Source: an uncultured Collinsella sp.
GTDB lineage: Bacteria > Actinomycetota > Coriobacteriia > Coriobacteriales > Coriobacteriaceae
Direction of reading: 5' to 3'
Assembly (NCBI GenBank): GCA_934646865.1
Contig: CAKUEU010000004.1
Location: forward strand, 1-56,775
Length of the DNA stretch: 56,775 bases
Shown: one piece after another, positions 1 through 9,171 of the stretch
How positions within the stretch are numbered: the first letter of the stretch is position 1
How the letters are laid out: the number at the start of each line of letters is the position of its first letter
Notes under the pieces: model-generated
What the model saw: only the letters and a program-made list of their open reading frames with translations
Told to the model about the DNA's origin: nothing
Database searches by the model: none
Position numbers and translations under genes: made by a program

Positions 1-567
1 CTGTTCACCTTTATCATGTGCTTTTGCATGGTGCTCTGGATGAGCATCTACAACGTTGCCCTGCAGCATGGGGCCATCAACGGCGAGGTTGTTGCCGCCG
101 CGTGGCTCGGCTTCCCCGTTGCCTACGTTTTTGCCATGTGCTGCGACTGGTTTGTCGCCAGCCCGCTCGCCAAGGGTTTCGCCTTTAAATTCCTGGTCAC
201 GCCAGGCAAGAGCTCGCCGATTGCCATGACGCTCGCCGTCAGCTCCTGCATGGTCATTCCTATGGTCATCATCATGTCGCTCTACGGTGCGTGCGAGGGC
301 CTGTTCCACATGCCCGGCGGCCCGCTCGCCAACCTGCAGCTGCTGCCGACGATGTGGCTCGTTAACATTCCGCGCAACTTTATCATGGCTCTACCTTGGA
401 ACCTGCTGGTGGCCGGTCCGGTTGCTCGCTTTGTCTTCCGCCGCGCCTTCCCCATGGGCACGGTCTTTGCCGAGCCGCACATGGAGCTCGTGCGCATGCC
501 GGGCGCTCCCGTTGCCGATGCCGTCAATGAAGTTGCCGAGAGCATGGACGCCGAGCCCGCCTGCTAG
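1..567 (+). CDS. DUF2798-like membrane protein, 5' end cut by window
   Basis: The frame is open from base 1, so the first Met at 16 is probably internal and the N-terminus lies outside the window. At least 188 residues are visible. They form two similar halves, each with a hydrophobic helix beginning FCMVLWMSIYN or SCMVIPMVIIMS and a second helix ending in a small-residue plus Pro-Leu/Val-Ala motif (SPLAKGFAFKF, GPVARFVFRRAF). This tandem pattern resembles DUF2798 proteins, small inner-membrane proteins without a known function. The tail is short and acidic. The family call rests on pattern memory and no function is assigned. Confidence 0.6.
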   Translation: MFTFIMCFCMVLWMSIYNVALQHGAINGEVVAAAWLGFPVAYVFAMCCDWFVASPLAKGFAFKFLVTPGKSSPIAMTLAVSSCMVIPMVIIMSLYGACEGLFHMPGGPLANLQLLPTMWLVNIPRNFIMALPWNLLVAGPVARFVFRRAFPMGTVFAEPHMELVRMPGAPVADAVNEVAESMDAEPAC

Positions 568-690
568 ACAGCAGCTCAAAACCAAACCGCCAAACGGACC
601 CGAGCAATTCCTTTTTTGTAGACGTTGTCGCGCGGCTACGGGCGGGAAAGGTCCCAACGGTTAACATATACTCCATATGGGTAAAGAGAC

Positions 691-718
691 CAAAGCGCTG
701 CCGCGGGGCGGCGCTTTG
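691..718 (+). terminator. Hairpin between the membrane protein gene and clpC
   Basis: A perfect 12-bp stem (CAAAGCGCTGCC with GGCGGCGCTTTG, loop GCGG) sits 124 bp after the upstream stop and 38 bp before clpC. The bases after it (GCGTTTGAAAAAAAC) contain no clean U-run, so it may be a weak terminator or a leader structure of clpC. Confidence 0.45.
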
Positions 719-755
719 CGTTTGAAAAAAACTAGCTCGTCTAAGAGGAACTAGC

Positions 756-3398
756 ATGTTAGACCGTTTTACCGATCGCGCGCGCAAAGTCATGTCCATG
801 GCCAAGCAAGAAGCGCTCGATCTTCACTCAAATAAGGTGGGCACCGAGCACCTGCTGCTCGCGCTTGCCAAGGAGGACGAGGGCATTGCCGCCGAGGCAC
901 TGCGTTCGCTCGACATCTCCTACGATGACATCATGGATACTCTCAAAGAGGTCCAGACCACGGTTCCCGAGCCCAGTGAGGAGACCGAGGCGGCCAAGCT
1001 CGCCTTTACGCCGCTCGTCATTAGCGTGATGGAGCGTTCATTCCGCGTGGCGCGTGAGAACAACCAGACCTACGTGTCGACTGAGCACTTGCTGATCGGC
1101 ATCGTCGAAGAGGGCAACGGCATGGCCATGGACATCCTCATGCGCCTGGGTGTGTCGTCCGCCTCCATCAAAAAGGCTATCGAGAAACTCACCGCCAAGG
1201 ACCAGGATAAGAAGCGTCCGCTCGCTGGCGCCGGTGCTGGTCGTCCCGGTACGGGCCTGCCGTTCTTTAGCGGCTCGGATGCCTCCCAGCAAAAGGGGAG
1301 CGGTACCGATACACTTAAGCAGTTCGCGACCAACCTTACGCAGAAGGCGCGCGACGGCGAACTCGATCCGGTGATCGGCCGCGAAAAGGAAGTTCAGCGT
1401 ATGATGGAAATTCTTTCGCGTCGCACCAAGAACAACCCGCTCATCCTGGGCGACCCTGGCGTGGGTAAGACGGCCATTGTCGAGGGTCTGGCCCAGCAGA
1501 TCGCTGCCGGCAACGTGCCCGAGAACCTCATGAACCAGAATATCTGGACGCTCGACCTGCCGGGTCTCGTTGCGGGCGCCAAGTATCGCGGTGAGTTCGA
1601 GGAGCGCCTCAAGAACGTGATCCAGGAGGCAACCGAGGCCGACGACGTCATCCTGTTTATCGATGAGATGCACACCATCATCGGTGCCGGTTCCGCCGAG
1701 GGCTCCATCGATGCGAGCTCCATGCTCAAGCCGGTGCTCGCGCGCGGCGCTTTCCAGATTATCGGTGCCACCACGGCCGAGGAGTTCCGCAAGTACCTCA
1801 CCAAGGACCCGGCCTTCGAGCGTCGCTTCCAGACCATCGATGTCGAGGAGCCGAGTGTCGAGGACACCGTCAAGATCCTGACCGCGCTCAAGCCGCGCTA
1901 CGAGGAGCACCACCATGTGCGCTATACGCAGGGTGCTATCGAGGCCGCCGCGAACCTTTCCAACCGCTATATCCAGGATCGCTTCCTGCCCGATAAGGCC
2001 ATCGACCTCATTGACGAGGCCGGTGCCCGCGCTCGCATCGTCGCGAATCGCGCGCCCGAGCCGGTGCGCGAGGCCGAGCATCGCATCGAGGAGCTCAAGG
2101 CCGCCGCGCAGGAGGCCACCGAGAGCGACGACATGAACAAGGCCGCCGAGATCACCGAGCAGCAGAAGGCTGCCGAGATTGAACTCGCCGAGGCCAAGGC
2201 TGCCTGGACGGCCGAGCTCGACGCCAGCCCGCTCACCATCGATGTCTCCCAGATCGCCGATATCGTGTCCGTGACCTCGGGCGTGCCGGTGTCCTCGCTT
2301 ACCGAGAGCGAGAGCCGTCGCCTGCTGCAGGCCGAAAGCGTGCTCAAGACGCGCATCATCGGTCAGGATGAGGCTGTCGAGGCGGTCGCCAAGGCCGTAC
2401 GCCGCAGCCGCTCGCCGCTCAAGGATCCGCGTCGCCCCGGCGGCAGCTTTATCTTCCTGGGTCCCACCGGCACGGGCAAGACCGAGCTCGCCAAGACGCT
2501 CGCCGAGTACCTCTTTGGCAGCAAGGATGCGCTCATCAGCTTCGATATGTCCGAGTTCGGTAGCGAGTTCGAGGTCTCCAAGCTCATCGGTAGCCCTCCT
2601 GGTTACGTCGGTCACGACGAGGGCGGCCAGCTCACCAAGGCCGTTCGTCGCCACCCGTACTCGGTCGTGCTGTTCGACGAGATCGAGAAGGCGCACCCCG
2701 ATATCTTCAACATCCTGCTGCAGGTGCTGGAGGAGGGCCGCCTGACCGATAGCCAGGGCAAGACGGTCGACTTCCGCAACACCGTGATCATCATGACGTC
2801 CAACGTGGGCGCCCGCGAGATTGCGCAGGATGCGAGCGTAGGCTTTGGCACCACCGGCGAGCAGGGTCTCACGTCGAGTGAGATCCGCGGCCGCGCGATG
2901 GGTGAGCTCAAGCGCCTGTTCCGCCCCGAGCTGCTCAACCGTATCGACGACATCGTGGTGTTCCAGAAGCTCTCGGGCGAGAATCTCACCAAGATCGCTC
3001 ACCTGCTGGTGGACGACCTGCGTCAGCGTTTGATTGCCAACGGCATGAACATCAAGCTTACCGATGCGGCCTATGACAAGATCGTGGCCGAGGGCACCGA
3101 CCTCACCAACGGTGCGCGTCCGCTGCGCCGTGCTATTCAAAAGCTTATCGAGGACCCGCTGTCCGAGGAGCTTCTGGCCGGCGAGTGGGGCGAGGGCGAT
3201 ACCGTCCTGTGCGATGTGGCCGACGGCAAGTTTGTCTTTAGCCATGGCACGGGTGAGATTCCGGCACCGCGTCCGGCGGGCACGCTCGGTGGTGATACCG
3301 CCCCGGCGGCACCGCACACTGGCAGCGCCGCGCCCGTGAGTGGCGGCGTGACCTCGGGCCCCGGCGGCATGATGCAAGCCGGCTCTGGCGCGCTGTAG
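756..3398 (+). CDS. clpC: ATP-dependent Clp protease ATP-binding subunit ClpC
   Basis: This is an AAA+ unfoldase that feeds substrates to ClpP in the cytoplasm. It has 880 residues, slightly longer than the usual 810-850. Visible domains are two N-terminal Clp_N repeats (about 1-145, beginning [13 protein letters not shown]), a first AAA+ module with Walker A GDPGVGKT near residue 232, a coiled middle domain rich in Glu/Ala (about 440-490), and a second AAA+ module with GPTGTGKT near 569. A low-complexity Gly/Pro/Ala tail of about 50 residues follows. The ATG at 756 is preceded by AAGAGGAA. It opens a gene order that parallels the Bacillus clpC-disA-ispDF block. No CtsR-like operator was recognised upstream. 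Confidence 0.97.
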   Translation: MLDRFTDRARKVMSMAKQEALDLHSNKVGTEHLLLALAKEDEGIAAEALRSLDISYDDIMDTLKEVQTTVPEPSEETEAAKLAFTPLVISVMERSFRVARENNQTYVSTEHLLIGIVEEGNGMAMDILMRLGVSSASIKKAIEKLTAKDQDKKRPLAGAGAGRPGTGLPFFSGSDASQQKGSGTDTLKQFATNLTQKARDGELDPVIGREKEVQRMMEILSRRTKNNPLILGDPGVGKTAIVEGLAQQIAAGNVPENLMNQNIWTLDLPGLVAGAKYRGEFEERLKNVIQEATEADDVILFIDEMHTIIGAGSAEGSIDASSMLKPVLARGAFQIIGATTAEEFRKYLTKDPAFERRFQTIDVEEPSVEDTVKILTALKPRYEEHHHVRYTQGAIEAAANLSNRYIQDRFLPDKAIDLIDEAGARARIVANRAPEPVREAEHRIEELKAAAQEATESDDMNKAAEITEQQKAAEIELAEAKAAWTAELDASPLTIDVSQIADIVSVTSGVPVSSLTESESRRLLQAESVLKTRIIGQDEAVEAVAKAVRRSRSPLKDPRRPGGSFIFLGPTGTGKTELAKTLAEYLFGSKDALISFDMSEFGSEFEVSKLIGSPPGYVGHDEGGQLTKAVRRHPYSVVLFDEIEKAHPDIFNILLQVLEEGRLTDSQGKTVDFRNTVIIMTSNVGAREIAQDASVGFGTTGEQGLTSSEIRGRAMGELKRLFRPELLNRIDDIVVFQKLSGENLTKIAHLLVDDLRQRLIANGMNIKLTDAAYDKIVAEGTDLTNGARPLRRAIQKLIEDPLSEELLAGEWGEGDTVLCDVADGKFVFSHGTGEIPAPRPAGTLGGDTAPAAPHTGSAAPVSGGVTSGPGGMMQAGSGAL

Positions 3399-3424
3399 GG
3401 CGTAACAAAACCTTGTGTCCACGA

Positions 3425-3450
3425 GGGCGTTCCAAAGGAGCGCCCTTTTT
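3425..3450 (+). terminator. clpC terminator
   Basis: GGGCGTTCC pairs with GGAGCGCCC across an AAA loop (one G-U pair) and is followed by TTTTT, starting 26 bp after the clpC stop. Confidence 0.85.
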
Positions 3451-3723
3451 CTGTTGAAAAGGCCCCTTCGTTCAAAGTGGATCTCATTAAACATATCAAT
3501 GGCGTATGCATAAACGTTGATCAAGCGTTGAGGTTGCTTGAAGGGTCCAACGTCCCTTCGGCACGGCCCGTCTAACCTGCTTTATCTTAATAAAGTGGCG
3601 TTTCCCCGCCGTTAGCCGATGATGCAAGGGCGCTCGGCGTTTTCGACTGGTTTATGCACGCAAAGTCTGGGAATATACAAGTCGCATGTCTTACTGTCTA
3701 ACCAGTTGCGCCAAGGAGGCACC

Positions 3724-5181
3724 ATGGATTACAAAATCACCGGCTACGAGCCCGCCCAGCTGTTCCATTTCTTTGAGGAGGTCAGCGCGATCCCCCGTGG
3801 ATCTGGCAACGAGAAGGGCATCAGCGATTTCCTGGTTGCGTTTGCCAAGGAGCGCGGCCTCGATGTGTACCAGGACGAGGTCTACAACGTCATCATTCGC
3901 AAGCCCGCTTCTGCCGGCGCCGAGAATGCCCCGACCGTGATGCTGCAGGGCCACATCGATATGGTGTGCGACAAGTTGGGCTCTGTTGAGCACGACTTTA
4001 CGACCGATGGTATCGACCTGGTCGTCAAGGACGGCGTCCTCACCGCTAACGGCACCACCCTGGGCGCCGACAACGGCATTGCTGTCGCTCTGATGCTTAC
4101 TGTGCTCAACGACGATTCGATCGTTCACCCCGCCCTCGAGTGCGTATTCACCACCGACGAGGAGACTGGCCTGGTCGGCGCCGAGACGCTCGACAAGTCC
4201 CAGATTAGCGCCCGCACCATGATTAACCTTGACTCCGAGGAAGAGGGCGTTGCCACCGTCAGCTGCGCCGGCGGCGTCGTCGTTACCTACACTTGCCCGA
4301 TCGCGCGCGAGCACAAGACCGGTAGCACCCTCACGCTCGACATCTCCGGCCTACTGGGCGGTCATTCCGGCAACGATATCAACCTGGAGCGCGGCAACGG
4401 CAACCTCATCATGGCCCGCATCATCGACCGCCTGATGGTTGCCGGCGAGCCCGCTATCGTCAGCTTTAACGGCGGCACTAAGGACAACGCCATCAACCGT
4501 GAGTGCAAGGCTGTTCTGGTCTACGCCGACCACGCTGCCGCCGAGGTCGCGGCCGAGATCGCCCGTGGCATCATCGCCGACGTCACTGCCGAGCTCGAGG
4601 TCTTCGACCCCGGCTTTACCTGCACCGTCGAGATTGCCGATAACGCCGAGGTCGAGGCCATGGACCAGAAGTCCGCACTTGCCCTCATTCGCGCTCTGCG
4701 TCTTGCCCCCAATGGTGTGATCCGCCGCAACGTCGCCACCGACGGCTCCGTTGAGGTTTCCTCCAACATCGGCGTGGTCGCCACCTCCGATAACGAGGTC
4801 AAGATCATGCTGTCCCCGCGCTCCTCGATCACCTCGCTGCAGAACGAGTTCAAGGACCGCCTCCAGACGCTGGCCGATGTCTTGGGCTTCGACGCCAAGT
4901 TCGAGTTCGAGTATCCCGGCTGGAGCTATGCCGAGCATTCGCCGGTCCGCGACGTCTTTGTCGAGAGCTATCGCGAGCTCTTTGGCTCTGAGCTGCGCAT
5001 CGAGTCCATTCACGCCGGCCTTGAGTGCGGCCTGTTTGCCGAGGCCCTGCACGGCCTGGACGCCATCGCCGTGGGCCCGACGCTCTCCGATGTCCACACC
5101 CCGGACGAGAGCATGGAGCTCGCTTCTGCCGAGCGCTTCTACGAGCTGCTCATCGACGTCCTCAAGCGCCTCGCTGCGTAA
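3724..5181 (+). CDS. pepD: Aminoacyl-histidine dipeptidase (PepD, M20 family)
   Basis: This is a zinc dipeptidase, specific in the family for Xaa-His dipeptides such as carnosine. The chosen ATG at 3724 gives 485 residues, the usual PepD length, and has AAGGAGG seven bases upstream. An in-frame upstream extension to 3619 lacks a ribosome binding site and family similarity. Visible features are the start YEPAQLFHFFEEVSAIPRGS, the metal-binding segments LQGHIDMVCDK and LGADNGIAVALML, and the acidic TTDEETGLVGAE segment carrying the catalytic Glu pair. LLGGHSGNDINL lies in the dimerisation (lid) domain. The gene stands alone between two terminators, so it is probably monocistronic. Confidence 0.93.
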   Translation: MDYKITGYEPAQLFHFFEEVSAIPRGSGNEKGISDFLVAFAKERGLDVYQDEVYNVIIRKPASAGAENAPTVMLQGHIDMVCDKLGSVEHDFTTDGIDLVVKDGVLTANGTTLGADNGIAVALMLTVLNDDSIVHPALECVFTTDEETGLVGAETLDKSQISARTMINLDSEEEGVATVSCAGGVVVTYTCPIAREHKTGSTLTLDISGLLGGHSGNDINLERGNGNLIMARIIDRLMVAGEPAIVSFNGGTKDNAINRECKAVLVYADHAAAEVAAEIARGIIADVTAELEVFDPGFTCTVEIADNAEVEAMDQKSALALIRALRLAPNGVIRRNVATDGSVEVSSNIGVVATSDNEVKIMLSPRSSITSLQNEFKDRLQTLADVLGFDAKFEFEYPGWSYAEHSPVRDVFVESYRELFGSELRIESIHAGLECGLFAEALHGLDAIAVGPTLSDVHTPDESMELASAERFYELLIDVLKRLAA

Positions 5182-5237
5182 AGGTTGCGCTAGCAGCAGT
5201 CCGAGCCACGTGCTAACGGATTGCAAATGACATTACG

Positions 5238-5285
5238 AGAGGGGGGGCACCCGAGCTTTTGCGACGGGTGCCCCCCTCTCTTTTG
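5238..5285 (+). terminator. pepD terminator between convergent pepD and hipA
   Basis: A very GC-rich stem (AGAGGGGGGGCACCCG with CGGGTGCCCCCCTCT, loop of about 11 nt) is followed by CTTTTGTTTG on the plus strand. It lies between the 3' ends of pepD and the oppositely oriented hipA. Confidence 0.85.
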
Positions 5286-5311
5286 TTTGATAATCGCGAA
5301 ATTGCGGATAC

Positions 5312-6616
5312 CTAGTTTATATCCGCCCTGATGAGGTCGAGGGTACGCTGGCAGTTTTCGCGGACGGGGCCGAGCATGTGCTCGCGTAGGTCCGCCATGC
5401 CGGGCAGGTCGGCGTATTCGTCCATGACCTCTTCCATGCAAATGGGTACCTCGTAGGCGAGGTCCATCATGGTCGCAAAGCAAAACTTCTCGGATAGCCC
5501 GGCATCGGTGAGCGCCGCCTCCAGCGCGGGGTCGCCCATGCCGTGGTATCGGCGGATGGCATTGGGGCCGATGCGTCCTACGCGATTCTCGCCACCAACG
5601 CTCATGGCAAGGCGCGCTTTTCGCCGCATGCGCTCGTATGCCAGTCCCGACGCGACGTCATACATGGGTGCGAGCGCCGCGTTTGTGCCTTTGCCTAGGA
5701 TGAGCGAGTAATTTTTGGCGTGCGCATCAGGCGCTCCGATAATAGCGTTATAGAACAACATATAGGTAAAGAGCACAAGGTTCATGTGGTGGGGGACCGT
5801 GCTGATCAGTCGTTCTTGAATGTCTCGCGTTGTTGGTCCTCCATCGGCAGTGTATTTTTGGCTTGGCAATACACCGAGCGCCTGGCAAAAGTCTTCCTGA
5901 TGCAGCCTTTCGATACTTCCGCTGGCATTGACCGTTCTGTCGTAGCGTTCAACGACGAGTGCGGCTTCGTCTTCAAATGTGCAATAAGAGACGTTGGCAG
6001 TCGGAATGCCAACACGCTGAGCCGTTTTCATGCAGACGAATTCGTTTAAGGCCTGATGTTTGAACCCAACAACACCATTTTTGAAGATATGGGTAGTGGG
6101 GGATGACCCTAGACATTCGCACCATTGGCCACCATGCCAAGCTAGTGCAAATTTGCCTTGGTTGCCACCCAGGGACCAGCTTTCGTTGGAACCCATCCAT
6201 GTCGCACGTTCGTCATCGCGAATCGCTTTAAGCTTGTGAGCGATTTGAGAATTGGTAAGCGGGCGGTATTCCGAGATCCTGCCGCGGACGGCATCTAATT
6301 GATCGGTTTGACAAAACTGAACGGCGCCCGCGCAGTCAAGGCCGATATGACGCAAGAGGGCGACGGGGTTGTTGGATGCAACGTCATGCTCAGCGGCAAT
6401 AGCGCGACGCTGCTCTTGGCTGTCAGGCAAAAGGCCAAATAGGAACGGTCGGACGATGTTGTGGCCATATGTGCGATTGGAAAGCGGCATTGTTAGCGAT
6501 AGCGGTGCTCCGCAATAGGCTGGGGCGTATGTAAAGCTACAGAGTCCATGCTCATCTTGCCGGAGTATGCCGGCGGTTTCGCCACAAATGAGGGTCGCAA
6601 GCTCTATCTCCGCCAT
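5312..6616 (-). CDS. hipA: HipA-family serine/threonine kinase toxin
   Basis: HipA toxins phosphorylate a translation target (GltX in E. coli) and induce persistence; HipB neutralises them. The protein has 434 residues, close to the 440 of E. coli HipA. The N-terminal subdomain contains MPLSNRTYGHNIVRPFLFGL and LPDSQEQRR. The kinase core contains GVVGFKHQALNEFVCMKTA, and the catalytic loop APDAHAKNYSLIL (near residue 294) has the expected Asp, Asn and Lys. The ATG at 6616 directly follows the hipB stop codon, so the two are translationally coupled. Its target cannot be read from sequence. Base composition is more AT-rich than in neighbouring housekeeping genes, consistent with acquisition. 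Confidence 0.9.
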   Translation of the reverse strand: MAEIELATLICGETAGILRQDEHGLCSFTYAPAYCGAPLSLTMPLSNRTYGHNIVRPFLFGLLPDSQEQRRAIAAEHDVASNNPVALLRHIGLDCAGAVQFCQTDQLDAVRGRISEYRPLTNSQIAHKLKAIRDDERATWMGSNESWSLGGNQGKFALAWHGGQWCECLGSSPTTHIFKNGVVGFKHQALNEFVCMKTAQRVGIPTANVSYCTFEDEAALVVERYDRTVNASGSIERLHQEDFCQALGVLPSQKYTADGGPTTRDIQERLISTVPHHMNLVLFTYMLFYNAIIGAPDAHAKNYSLILGKGTNAALAPMYDVASGLAYERMRRKARLAMSVGGENRVGRIGPNAIRRYHGMGDPALEAALTDAGLSEKFCFATMMDLAYEVPICMEEVMDEYADLPGMADLREHMLGPVRENCQRTLDLIRADIN

Positions 6617-7048
6617 TTATTTCACAACCTTGCAGCCAAAGGAGAGGTCTGAAGTACCGGAAAGGCCTTGCTCGGCTGCAATTTGGGCCAGCAAGGCACC
6701 GTAGGAAGATGGCGTTCCTTGTCGAACGGGTCGTCTGCCTACGCTTGGCTTTGGCAGGGCATTCGAGTTCGCGATAGGGAGGTCCACTATCGTCGTCGGA
6801 TGTTCGGAGGGCGATGCGACGGAGTCGTTATCGCTTTGCGCAAAGAGACCTATGCCGAGTGCGTCAAAGACGACCAGCAGCTTGTCGAGCCGAATGCCGG
6901 TGGCGTCTCCGAGCTCGAGCGATGCGAGTAGCCGCTCCGAAACACCGGCTTTTTTAGCGAGGGCGGCACGGGTGAGCCCCTGAGCCTCGCGTGCCTGGCG
7001 CACATAGATGCCAGCTTGGCGCGGTGTGGTGATGGGAAGGGTATCCAT
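6617..7048 (-). CDS. hipB: HipB-type XRE helix-turn-helix antitoxin
   Basis: This is the DNA-binding antitoxin and autorepressor paired with HipA. The 143-residue protein has an N-terminal XRE domain of about 70 residues (RQAGIYVRQAREAQGLTRAA, then LAKKAGVSERLLASLELG and the dimer-forming LDKLLVVFDALGI). A longer low-complexity C-terminal region follows, ending in LSFGCKVVK. E. coli HipB is only 88 residues, so the tail is extended. The ATG at 7048 has TAGGAG six to seven bases upstream. Its TAA abuts the hipA ATG. The promoter region contains a perfect inverted repeat, described separately. Confidence 0.88.
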   Translation of the reverse strand: MDTLPITTPRQAGIYVRQAREAQGLTRAALAKKAGVSERLLASLELGDATGIRLDKLLVVFDALGIGLFAQSDNDSVASPSEHPTTIVDLPIANSNALPKPSVGRRPVRQGTPSSYGALLAQIAAEQGLSGTSDLSFGCKVVK

Positions 7049-7062
7049 GGCGATCTCCTAAC

Positions 7063-7131
7063 GTGCAGACTTTTGCACATCAGTATGGCATGCAAAAGTC
7101 TGCACGAAAAGGCCTCATGCAAAACTCTGCA
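7063..7131 (-). promoter_or_regulatory. hipBA operator: perfect inverted repeat plus a third half-site
   Basis: GTGCAGACTTTTGCA (7063-7077) and its exact reverse complement TGCAAAAGTCTGCAC (7091-7105) are separated by 13 bp, just upstream of hipB. A third copy, TGCAAAACTCTGCA (7118-7131), differs at one position and lies inside the mntP terminator stem. Each copy is itself a TGCA-N6-TGCA palindrome. On the minus strand a possible promoter (TTTTCG, 17 bp, CATACT) overlaps the repeats. This is what an autoregulated HipB operator should look like. Confidence 0.75.
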
Positions 7132-7140
7132 TGAGGCCTT
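7109..7140 (-). terminator. mntP terminator, shared with the hipBA operator
   Basis: AAGGCCTCATGCA pairs perfectly with TGCATGAGGCCTT across a 6-nt loop. On the minus strand the stem is followed by TTTT. It lies 38 bp after the mntP stop and contains the third hipBA half-site in its loop and upper stem. Confidence 0.75.
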
Positions 7141-7177
7141 GTGCTAGCGTTGAGTTTTGAGTTATTGGGTTTGGGCG

Positions 7178-7756
7178 TTACAGCATCACAATCCCAAGGT
7201 GCTCAAGCAAGATCTTAAGCCCGATGAGGATGAGCACGATGCCGCCCACGATGGTGGCAGGTTTTTCGTAGCGCGCGCCAAAGGTGTGGCCAATCGCCAC
7301 GCCGGCAACGGAAAAGACAAACGTCGTGACGCCGATGAGCGATACGGCGGGCACGATGTCGACCGAGAGCGCGGCAAATGAGATGCCCACCGCTAGGGCG
7401 TCGATTGAGGTGGCAATGGCGAGGATCAGGTACTCACCCAGGTCAATCTTTTCGGCATCCTTGCCGTCGCCTTCATTCTCGTCCTCGGTAAAGGCCTCCC
7501 ACAGCATTTTGCCGCCGATGAAGGCCAAAAGGATAAAGGCGATCCAATGGTCGATGGGTCCGATGATGCCCATGAATTGACTGCCGAGCGCCCATCCGAT
7601 TACGGGCATGCCGGCCTGAAAGCCGCCAAAGAACAGGCCGAGCACCACGGCGACTTTAAGGTTGATCTTCTTCATGCCAAGGCCCTTGCAGATGGAAACG
7701 GCAAAGGCGTCCATCGAAAGGCCAACGGCGAGCAACACGAGCTCTGCGAGTCCCAT
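7178..7756 (-). CDS. mntP: Manganese efflux pump MntP
   Basis: MntP (YebN, DUF204) exports Mn2+ across the cytoplasmic membrane. The start at 7756 gives 192 residues, the family size, with GAGGGAG ahead of it; the longer frame upstream is riboswitch leader. Six membrane segments are visible as two related halves, each with the family's acidic motif: GLSMDAFAVSICKGL near the N-terminus and ATSIDALAVGISFAAL in the second half. A charged loop (EDENEGDGKDAEK) separates them. The gene is monocistronic, with a probable Mn2+-sensing leader upstream and a terminator downstream. Confidence 0.93.
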   Translation of the reverse strand: MGLAELVLLAVGLSMDAFAVSICKGLGMKKINLKVAVVLGLFFGGFQAGMPVIGWALGSQFMGIIGPIDHWIAFILLAFIGGKMLWEAFTEDENEGDGKDAEKIDLGEYLILAIATSIDALAVGISFAALSVDIVPAVSLIGVTTFVFSVAGVAIGHTFGARYEKPATIVGGIVLILIGLKILLEHLGIVML

Positions 7757-7807
7757 AGTCTGGCTCCCTCTCTGCGGGCGGGCCCGCGTGTACCTCTTGA
7801 GGGAGTA

Positions 7808-7950
7808 ACAAAAAAGACCCGTGGCGTACGCGTTGCGCGCACAGCCACGAGTCTCGTTCATTAAGGCAAGCCAGGCCGCATCGGCCAGTGTGTTGACTTG
7901 CCGCGCCACCGGAGGCGAACCCGATCACGCGACTACTCCCTCATTTATGC
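7808..7950 (-). ncRNA. yybP-ykoY manganese riboswitch controlling mntP
   Basis: The 5' leader of mntP on the minus strand carries the hallmark GAGGGAGTAGT segment (near 7945-7930), then GC-rich helices (GGTTCGCC, GGCGCGGCAAGTC, GGCCTGGCTTGCC). It ends in AACGAGACTCGTGGC, which pairs with GCCACGGGTC followed by TTTTTT (7810-7853), an intrinsic terminator stem of 10 bp. The GGGAGTA loop, the second conserved arm and the terminator platform match the yybP-ykoY class, which switches on Mn2+ efflux genes including mntP. Exact helix boundaries were not modelled. Confidence 0.7.
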
Positions 7951-8103
7951 AAATCCCGATGCTACCACATAAGCAGCTCATTTGGATTGGGGCTCTCAGC
8001 TGTGTTCGCTCATTCTGTAAGCATCGGATTTCGCGAGCGCTGCGGGGACAAACCGTGAGAAACTATTTAGCGTTTATGGAGCGTATACGATGGGAGCGAT
8101 GCC

Positions 8104-9171
8104 TTGGATAAGAACGAGCTGCAAAAGCGTATGGAACAGGCCATTCGCCTGACGGCACCTGGCCAGCCGATCCGCACCGCCCTCGACATGATCATCGCCG
8201 GTCACCTGGGCGCCCTTATCTGCGTCGGCGACACCGAAAACGTGCTCGCCGCCGGCAACGACGGTTTCCCGCTCAACATTTCGTTCACCTCGAACCGCCT
8301 GTTCGAGCTTTCCAAGATGGACGGCGCCATCGTCATCGACGGCGACCTCACCCAGATCCTGCGCGCCAACTTTCACCTCAACCCCGATCCCTCGCTCGCC
8401 ACGAGCGAGACGGGTATGCGTCACCGCACCGCCGCCCGTATGTCGGTGCTCACCGACGCCATCGTGATTTCGGTCTCGGCCCGTCGTGCCGTCGTCAACG
8501 TGTACGTCCACGGCAAGAGCTACGAGATCCAGCCCGTCACCACCATCATGAGCTCGGTCAACCAGCTCGTCGCCACGCTCCAGACCACCCGCCAGTCGCT
8601 CGATCGCTCCTTGCTGCGCCTGACGGCCCTCGAGCTCGACGACTACGTTACGCTCGCCGACATCACCGGCATCTTCTCGAGCTTCGAGATTATGCAGCAG
8701 GCGAAGACCGAGCTTAAGGATTGCATCGTCAAGCTGGGCAACCAGGGCAAGCTCGTGCAGATGCAGCTCGAGCAGCTCGCGGGCTCCAGCATGGATACCG
8801 AGTACGACCTGATGATCCGCGACTACGCGAGCGACTCCTCCGAGGCCAATGCCGAGAAGATTCGTGCCGAGCTCGCCCGCATGACGCCTAAGGACCTGTC
8901 CGACCCGCAGCACGTGGCGGCGGTTCTGGGTTACGACGATCTGGACGAGGACTCCGTCATGACGCCGTTGGGTCTGCGCACGCTTTCGCGTGTGTCCGTC
9001 GTGCGCGACGGCGTTGCCGAGAAGATCGTCGACGAGTACGGCTCGCTGCAGGAACTCATGGACGACATCAGCGAGGACCCCGAGCGCCTGGGCGACTTTG
9101 GCGTCAACAACCCTGCCATTCTTGCGGATTCGCTGTACCGCATGAAGGGCACCAAACAGGGGAACGCATAA
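8104..9171 (+). CDS. disA: Diadenylate cyclase / DNA integrity scanning protein DisA
   Basis: DisA makes c-di-AMP from two ATP and slows synthesis when it meets branched DNA. All three family domains fit the 355 residues: an N-terminal DAC domain with the catalytic motifs MDGAIVIDGD (near 73) and GMRHRTAARMS (near 105), a helical linker, and a C-terminal HhH DNA-binding domain. The start is TTG at 8104 with GGGAG seven bases upstream; an ATG just before it is out of frame. The stop overlaps the ispD ATG by one base (TAATG). radA, often adjacent to disA, is not present here. Confidence 0.95.
   Translation: MDKNELQKRMEQAIRLTAPGQPIRTALDMIIAGHLGALICVGDTENVLAAGNDGFPLNISFTSNRLFELSKMDGAIVIDGDLTQILRANFHLNPDPSLATSETGMRHRTAARMSVLTDAIVISVSARRAVVNVYVHGKSYEIQPVTTIMSSVNQLVATLQTTRQSLDRSLLRLTALELDDYVTLADITGIFSSFEIMQQAKTELKDCIVKLGNQGKLVQMQLEQLAGSSMDTEYDLMIRDYASDSSEANAEKIRAELARMTPKDLSDPQHVAAVLGYDDLDEDSVMTPLGLRTLSRVSVVRDGVAEKIVDEYGSLQELMDDISEDPERLGDFGVNNPAILADSLYRMKGTKQGNA

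Noticed and set aside
1038..3524. An 828-codon frame antisense to clpC, and similar long antisense frames over tuf, nusG-rplK and cysS
   Set aside because: Same codon-bias artefact: repetitive compositions, no ribosome sites, and complete overlap with well-identified genes.
5720..6049. A 109-codon plus-strand frame inside hipA
   Set aside because: It is antisense to the conserved kinase core of hipA, with no ribosome site or recognisable product.
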